Positions 59,991 to 64,000 of a stretch of 64,000 bases of DNA are shown here, piece by piece (positions within the stretch are counted from its first letter, which is position 1; the number at the start of each line of letters is the position of its first letter). The stretch spans positions 620,001 to 684,000 of the forward strand of contig NZ_JAJSOO010000001.1 of NCBI RefSeq assembly GCF_029428875.1, in the 5' to 3' direction. The notes beneath the pieces were generated by a model that saw nothing but the letters and a program-made list of their open reading frames with translations, was not told the DNA's origin and made no database searches. This DNA comes from Streptomyces sp. JH34. Lineage in GTDB: Bacteria > Actinomycetota > Actinomycetes > Streptomycetales > Streptomycetaceae. Made by a program: the position numbers and the translations under genes.

Positions 59991-60108
59991 GGAACTTCCC
60001 GAGGTGTCACAATGGAACGACTCAACCGTACAATAAAACGACCGTTCGTTGTCAACCGAACGACCGAGCGGTCCATTCCAGTGCTCCACACATCAGGACG
60101 GTGATCAG
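59991..60108. promoter_or_regulatory. Divergent promoters and operator between EamA and XRE-cupin genes
   Basis: Plus strand: TGTCAC (60005-60010), 18-base spacer, TACAAT (60029-60034). Minus strand: a perfect -35 TTGACA (60050-60055) with an ambiguous -10. An inverted repeat CGTTCG (60043-60048) / CGAACG (60057-60062) overlaps the minus -35. The region is unusually AT-rich. Confidence 0.55.
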
Positions 60109-60693
60109 ATGCCCGAGGCGGACGAAGCCCTGCGCACGCTCGCGCGCAACGTCAGAGCGGCACGCGTACGGGCAGGCCTGTCCCTGGACGAGCTGGGCCG
60201 GCGTGCCAAGGTCAGCAAGGGCGCGCTGGTCGGCCTGGAGAAGGCTCAGGGCAATCCGAACTTCGCCACCCTCGTCCGTCTCGCCGACACGCTCGGCATC
60301 TCCGTGTCCGCTCTGCTGGAGGGGCCGGCGGAGGGCCGCGTCCGCGTGGTGTCGGCCGACGCCGTCATGCCGCTGTGGGCCGGTGCGGAGGGCAGCGAGG
60401 CCCGGCTCATGCTGACGACCTCGGGAGCGGCTCCCGTCGAGGTCTGGCGGTGGAAGCTGGAGCCGGGCGAGGAGTACCCCAGTCACCCTCATCAGGCCGG
60501 GGTCGTGGAGACCCTCAGCGTCACCTCGGGCCGGATGACGCTGGTCGTCGACGGCACGGAACACTCCGTGGAGGCCGGGCAGACCGCCACCTTCGACGGC
60601 GACGCGACCCACACCTATCGCGGCTCGGGCACCACGACCTGTCATCTGATCATGACGGTGCACATCCCGCCCGGTCCCACCTCCACGAACTGA
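60109..60693 (+). CDS. XRE-family HTH regulator with cupin domain
   Basis: 194 residues from ATG 60109, behind CAGGACGG. The N-terminal HTH (about 8-68: LARNVRAARVRAGLSLDELG, VSKGALVGLEKAQGNPNFAT) is followed by a cupin sensor domain (about 105-190) with PGEEYPSHPHQAGVVETLSV and DATHTYRGSG. Regulators of this build control small-molecule transporters or polyamine and amino-acid metabolism. It should regulate the divergent EamA gene and itself through the inverted repeat between them. Confidence 0.88.
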   Translation: MPEADEALRTLARNVRAARVRAGLSLDELGRRAKVSKGALVGLEKAQGNPNFATLVRLADTLGISVSALLEGPAEGRVRVVSADAVMPLWAGAEGSEARLMLTTSGAAPVEVWRWKLEPGEEYPSHPHQAGVVETLSVTSGRMTLVVDGTEHSVEAGQTATFDGDATHTYRGSGTTTCHLIMTVHIPPGPTSTN

Positions 60694-60773
60694 CCCCCGG
60701 CTGACCCCTGTTCGTCTCCGGCTGCCTCTTCGGCCGCCGTGCGTCCCGCCCGGCTGCCCGCACACGACCGGGG

Positions 60774-61110
60774 TCAAGCCGACGTCAGCACGTGGCCCTC
60801 GGCGTCGAGCTCGACCACCGTGCCGGCGGTCCTCGCCCGTTCGGCCGCCCGGACGACGCGGTGCGTCGCCAGGCTCTCCGCGGCGCCGGAGAGAAGGAGC
60901 GACCTGTCACCGGAGGCGACGGCGGCGAGGAAGGCGGTCGTCCGGCCGCCTGTGGGCGGTTCGTGTGCCGACGGTGCCGACGGTCCGCGTGTCGACGGTC
61001 CGTTCCGACCCGTCGCGGAAGTCGACGAGGTTCGGCGACCTCCGACGCCCGGCCGGCTGTCGTGGCGGCGGCCGCGAGGGACCGGCCCACGGGTACCGCC
61101 TCCGGGGTGA
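60774..61110 (-). pseudogene. Remnant of a Gfo/Idh/MocA-family oxidoreductase
   Basis: The minus frame ending at 60774 reads HEPPTGGRTTAFLAAVASGD, LATHRVVRAAERARTAGTVV, a pattern typical of the C-terminal end of Gfo/Idh/MocA NAD(P)-dependent sugar oxidoreductases. Upstream the open frame becomes low-complexity, while a neighbouring frame reads SPNLVDFRDGSERTVDTRTV, which looks like the continuation. There is no Rossmann-fold half. It appears to be a truncated, frameshifted relic with no start. Confidence 0.5.
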
Positions 61111-61174
61111 CCGTACCCGGACTCACACCCTGCACAAACGCACATGCGAGCCAAGGTGAGGTCATCTCTTACTC

Positions 61175-61206
61175 ATGCAAAGCAACACGAGGCTTTCCCC
61201 TTGCAT
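61175..61206 (+). promoter_or_regulatory. Inverted repeat upstream of modA
   Basis: ATGCAA (61175-61180) and TTGCAT (61201-61206) with an inner AAAGC/GCTTT pairing, interrupted by CCCC on one side. TATCAT (61216-61221) just downstream is a possible -10. It could be an operator or a small RNA structure; it does not look like a full Moco riboswitch. Confidence 0.35.
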
Positions 61207-61350
61207 CTGCGGCAGTATCATCAGCGCAGGCGCACCCGCCGGAACGGGGACGCCGCGGCACAGCCCGGCATCCGGTTCACAAGGACCACGGGTGATCGTG
61301 TCCACCAGGACGAGAGCTAGCACAAGAGGGACAAGAGGGAGCGACCCATC

Positions 61351-62169
61351 ATGACCCGTACCGCCCGCCCGACGGGCCGGACCCTGCGGGTGGCCGGCGC
61401 AGGTGCGGCCGCTCTGCTGGCCCTGACCGGTTGCTCGTCGTCGGACGACTCCTCGTCGGCGTCGGGCTCCTCCGGCTCCTCGTCGGACGAGCTGTCCGGC
61501 ACAGTGACGGTGTTCGCCGCCGCCTCGCTGAAGGAGAGCTTCACGATGCTGGGCGAGGAGTTCGAGAAGGAGCACCCCGGCACGGAGGTCACCTTCAACT
61601 TCGGCGGCAGCGACTCCCTCGCGGCGGGCATCACCGGCGGCGCCCCGGCCGATGTGTTCGCTTCGGCGAGCCCCAGGACGATGAAGATCGTCACGGACGC
61701 GGGGGGCGCGGCCGGCGCAGCCGCCACCTTCGTGCGCAACCAGTTGGAGATCGCCACCCTGCCGGGCAACCCCGACGAGGTCTCCTCCCTGAAGGACCTC
61801 GCCGGTTCCGGTCTCAAGGTGGTCCTCTGCGACAAGGAGGTGCCCTGCGGCGCCGCCGCCCGGAAGGCCCTCGACGCCGCCGGGCTCGAGCTCACCCCCG
61901 TCTCGTACGAGCAGGACGTCAAGTCCGCCCTGACGAAGGTCGAGCTGAAGGAGGCCGACGCGGCCATCGTGTACAAGACGGATGTGCACGCGGCGGGTGA
62001 CAAGGTGGAGGGCGTGGAATTCCCCGAGTCCGCCGAGGCCGTCAACGACTACCCGATCGTCCAGCTCAAGGACTCCGGGAACGCCGAAGGAGCCAAGGCA
62101 TTCATCGCCTTCGTGCGGTCCTCCCGGGGCCAGGAGGTCCTGGCCGGGGCCGGGTTCCTGAAGCCGTGA
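61351..62169 (+). CDS. modA: Molybdate-binding lipoprotein ModA
   Basis: 272 residues from ATG 61351. The lipoprotein signal ends in the lipobox LTGC with lipidated Cys28, followed by a Ser/Asp-rich linker. The mature protein is a ModA-type oxyanion-binding protein: VTVFAAASLKESFTMLGEEF, NFGGSDSLAAGITGGAPADV and the late AAIVYKTDVHAAGDKV. It captures molybdate or tungstate outside the cell for ModB. The last bases overlap the modB start (GTGA). Confidence 0.93.
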   Translation: MTRTARPTGRTLRVAGAGAAALLALTGCSSSDDSSSASGSSGSSSDELSGTVTVFAAASLKESFTMLGEEFEKEHPGTEVTFNFGGSDSLAAGITGGAPADVFASASPRTMKIVTDAGGAAGAAATFVRNQLEIATLPGNPDEVSSLKDLAGSGLKVVLCDKEVPCGAAARKALDAAGLELTPVSYEQDVKSALTKVELKEADAAIVYKTDVHAAGDKVEGVEFPESAEAVNDYPIVQLKDSGNAEGAKAFIAFVRSSRGQEVLAGAGFLKP

Positions 62170-63026
62170 CCGAACTGGACACGTCAGGCGCAGCGGCGGG
62201 CTCGCCCAAGGGCGGGCCGCGGCGCCGGCGTGCCCGGACGGGCCGTGGCCGGGGGGTGCCACTGCCGCTGCTGCTGCCGGCGCTGCTCGGCCTCGCGTTC
62301 CTGATCGTCCCGCTGATCGCGCTGCTCGTACGAGCTCCGTGGCGCAGCCTGCCCGAGCTGCTGACCGGCGCCGAGGTGTGGCAGGCGCTCCAGCTGTCCC
62401 TGATCTGCGCCACGGCCGCCACCGCGGTGAGCCTGGTGATCGGTGTACCCCTGGCCTGGCTGCTGGCCCGCGTCGAATTCCCCGGCCGCGGCGTCGTACG
62501 GGCCCTCGTCACACTGCCGCTCGTGCTGCCACCGGTCGTGGGCGGTGTGGCGCTGCTGATGGCCCTCGGGCGCAACGGCATCATCGGGAAGTCCCTCGAC
62601 GACTGGTTCGGGATCACCCTGCCCTTCACGACGACAGGAGTCGTGATCGCGGAGGCCTTCGTCGCGATGCCTTTCCTCGTCATCAGCGTGGAGGGCACAC
62701 TGCGCGCCGCCGACCCCAGGTTCGAGGAGGCCGCCGCAACGCTCGGCGCCTCCCGCTTCACCGCGTTCCGCCGGGTCACCCTGCCGCTGATCGCGCCGGG
62801 GATCGCGGCCGGCGCCGTGCTCGCCTGGGCCCGCGCCCTGGGCGAGTTCGGCGCGACGATCACGTTCGCCGGGAACTTCCCGGGCCGTACCCAGACCATG
62901 CCGCTGGCCGTGTACCTGGCCCTGCAGAGCGACCCGGAGGCGGCCATCGCCCTCAGCCTGGTCCTGCTCGCCGTGTCCGTCGCGGTGCTGGCCGGCCTGC
63001 GCGACCGTTGGATGACAGCAGGATGA
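62166..63026 (+). CDS. modB: Molybdate ABC transporter permease ModB
   Basis: 286 residues from GTG 62166, coupled to modA. A basic N-terminal tail of about 30 residues precedes five to six membrane helices. Family features are VIGVPLAWLLARVEFPGRG, LPLVLPPVVGGVALLMALGR and the ATPase-docking EAA loop EEAAATLGASRFTAFRRVTL. It forms the homodimeric membrane channel for molybdate. The end overlaps the modC start. Confidence 0.93.
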   Translation: MTELDTSGAAAGSPKGGPRRRRARTGRGRGVPLPLLLPALLGLAFLIVPLIALLVRAPWRSLPELLTGAEVWQALQLSLICATAATAVSLVIGVPLAWLLARVEFPGRGVVRALVTLPLVLPPVVGGVALLMALGRNGIIGKSLDDWFGITLPFTTTGVVIAEAFVAMPFLVISVEGTLRAADPRFEEAAATLGASRFTAFRRVTLPLIAPGIAAGAVLAWARALGEFGATITFAGNFPGRTQTMPLAVYLALQSDPEAAIALSLVLLAVSVAVLAGLRDRWMTAG

Positions 63027-64000
63027 CCGACACCCCGGAATCCACCCACGAGGCGCGCGACGCCCACGGCACCCGGCGCTCCCGCGACTCCCGCGCCGGC
63101 CTGTCCGAGGCGGGTCTCGACGCCCGCCTGGTCGTCGAGCGCGGCGCCTTCCGTCTCGACGTGGCACTGACCGCCGCCCCCGGCGAAGTGGTCGCCCTGC
63201 TGGGACCCAACGGCGCGGGCAAGACCACCGCCCTGCGCGCCCTCGCGGGTCTGACACGTCTCACCGGCGGGCATCTGCGACTGGACGGCACCGCGCTGGA
63301 GCGTAAGCCGCCGGAGTACCGCCCCGTCGGCGTCGTCTTCCAGGACTACCTGCTCTTCCCGCACCTCTCCGCCCTGGACAACGTGGCCTTCGGACCGCGC
63401 TGCCACGGCGTGACCAAGGCGTCGGCCAGGGAACAGGCCGCCGAGTGGCTCGGCCGGCTGGGGCTCGCGGACCACATGGGCGCGAAGCCACGCAAACTGT
63501 CCGGTGGCCAGGCCCAGCGGGTCGCCCTGGCCCGCGCGCTGGCCACCCGACCACGGCTGCTGCTCCTGGACGAGCCGCTGGCGGCGTTGGACGCCCGCAC
63601 CCGCCTGGAGGTCCGCTCTCAGCTCCGGCGGCATCTGGCCGATTTCGAGGCCGTCGCCGTGCTGGTCACACACGACCCCCTGGACGCCATGGTGCTGGCC
63701 GACCGGCTGGTCGTGATCGAGGACGGCCAAGTCGTCCAGGAGGGCGCGCCGTCCGACGTCGCCCGCCGTCCGCGCACGGACTACATCGCCCAACTGGTCG
63801 GCCTGAACCTGTACCAGGGCACGGCGGACGGGCACACCGTCCGCCTCGGCGCCGGGACCCCCCTCACCACCTCGGAGGCTCTGTCCGGGCCGGTCTTCGT
63901 GGCATTCCCACCGAGCGCGGTCACGCTCCACAGGGACCGCCCCGTCGGTACGAGCGCCCGCAATCTCTGGCACTGCGAGATCGCCGGCCTGGAAACCCAC
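63023..64000 (+). CDS. modC: Molybdate ABC transporter ATPase ModC (partial, runs off the window)
   Basis: The first 326 codons are present from ATG 63023, which overlaps the modB stop (ATGA). The ATPase has Walker A LLGPNGAGKTTALRAL, Q-loop VFQDYLLFPHLSALDN, signature KLSGGQAQRVALARAL, Walker B LLLLDEPLAALD and the switch His in VLVTHDPLDAM. After about residue 260 a TOBE/MopI-like domain begins (LNLYQGTADGHTVRLGAGTP), as in molybdate ATPases, and the frame is still open at base 64000. A long N-terminal tail of about 38 charged residues precedes the ATPase core. Confidence 0.92.
   Translation, partial: MTDTPESTHEARDAHGTRRSRDSRAGLSEAGLDARLVVERGAFRLDVALTAAPGEVVALLGPNGAGKTTALRALAGLTRLTGGHLRLDGTALERKPPEYRPVGVVFQDYLLFPHLSALDNVAFGPRCHGVTKASAREQAAEWLGRLGLADHMGAKPRKLSGGQAQRVALARALATRPRLLLLDEPLAALDARTRLEVRSQLRRHLADFEAVAVLVTHDPLDAMVLADRLVVIEDGQVVQEGAPSDVARRPRTDYIAQLVGLNLYQGTADGHTVRLGAGTPLTTSEALSGPVFVAFPPSAVTLHRDRPVGTSARNLWHCEIAGLETH

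Noticed and set aside
61155..61350. Moco riboswitch upstream of modA
   Set aside because: Only a short interrupted hairpin is visible; the multi-stem architecture of the Moco RNA is not present.

Overview
The window is high-GC actinobacterial DNA and almost certainly comes from a Streptomyces or very close relative. The evidence is G/C at nearly every third codon position, many GTG and TTG starts, translationally coupled ATGA/GTGA junctions, a cvnABCD 'conservon', a TTA (bldA-type) codon in one gene, and -10 elements of the TAnnnT type. No identification by database search was possible; all family names come from reading the translations. Gene starts were re-chosen from ribosome binding sites and family N-termini, so many genes are much shorter than their maximal open frames.

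Layout. 0-7.3 kb: tail of an unknown gene, a penicillin-binding protein with a TTA codon, a DJ-1/PfpI protein, tRNA-Pro(GGG), a large LuxR/LAL-type ATPase with no DNA-binding domain, and three small conserved genes (DUF309, DUF350, a membrane protein). 7.3-11.4 kb: a coupled minus-strand operon of glycerol-kinase-like kinase, FAD dehydrogenase with a BFD [2Fe-2S] domain, and FAD/NAD oxidoreductase. 11.8-15.2 kb: an unknown protein, an APC amino-acid permease and a TauE/SafE exporter. 15.3-22.8 kb: a carbohydrate island made of a DeoR-HTH/LacI-effector hybrid regulator, an ABC importer (lipoprotein and two permeases, no ATPase), a divergent 2-hydroxyacid dehydrogenase and a DUF2264 protein. 22.8-26.8 kb: lutABC lactate oxidation operon with its GntR regulator and two copies of the same palindromic operator. 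26.8-30 kb: small membrane protein, NarL-type two-component system, DUF2510 protein.

30-41.4 kb is the most accessory-looking part. It holds a 2872-residue secreted RHS/YD-repeat protein with a C-terminal DNA/RNA non-specific nuclease toxin, a SUKH-type immunity gene immediately downstream, a divergent MmpS-like gene, a relic-like stretch, and a second identical tRNA-Pro(GGG). 41.6-54.3 kb: a secreted ThuA-sugar dehydrogenase-PKD-CBM fusion with a clear promoter and operator, the cvnDCBA conservon, a GH42 beta-galactosidase divergent from a LacI regulator with a perfect 26-bp palindrome between them, and an ABC exporter. 54.3-61 kb: small stress or housekeeping-like genes (SRPBCC, cupin, DinB, NmrA-like reductase, B3/B4 protein), a frameshifted PaiB-like FMN protein, an EamA transporter divergent from an XRE-cupin regulator, and a degraded Gfo/Idh/MocA remnant. 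61.3-64 kb: modABC molybdate importer, with modC running off the window end.

The clearest self-contained system is the RHS nuclease toxin with SUKH immunity. The regulatory architecture is also rich: several perfect palindromes sit exactly where local LacI, GntR or DeoR-like regulators would act.
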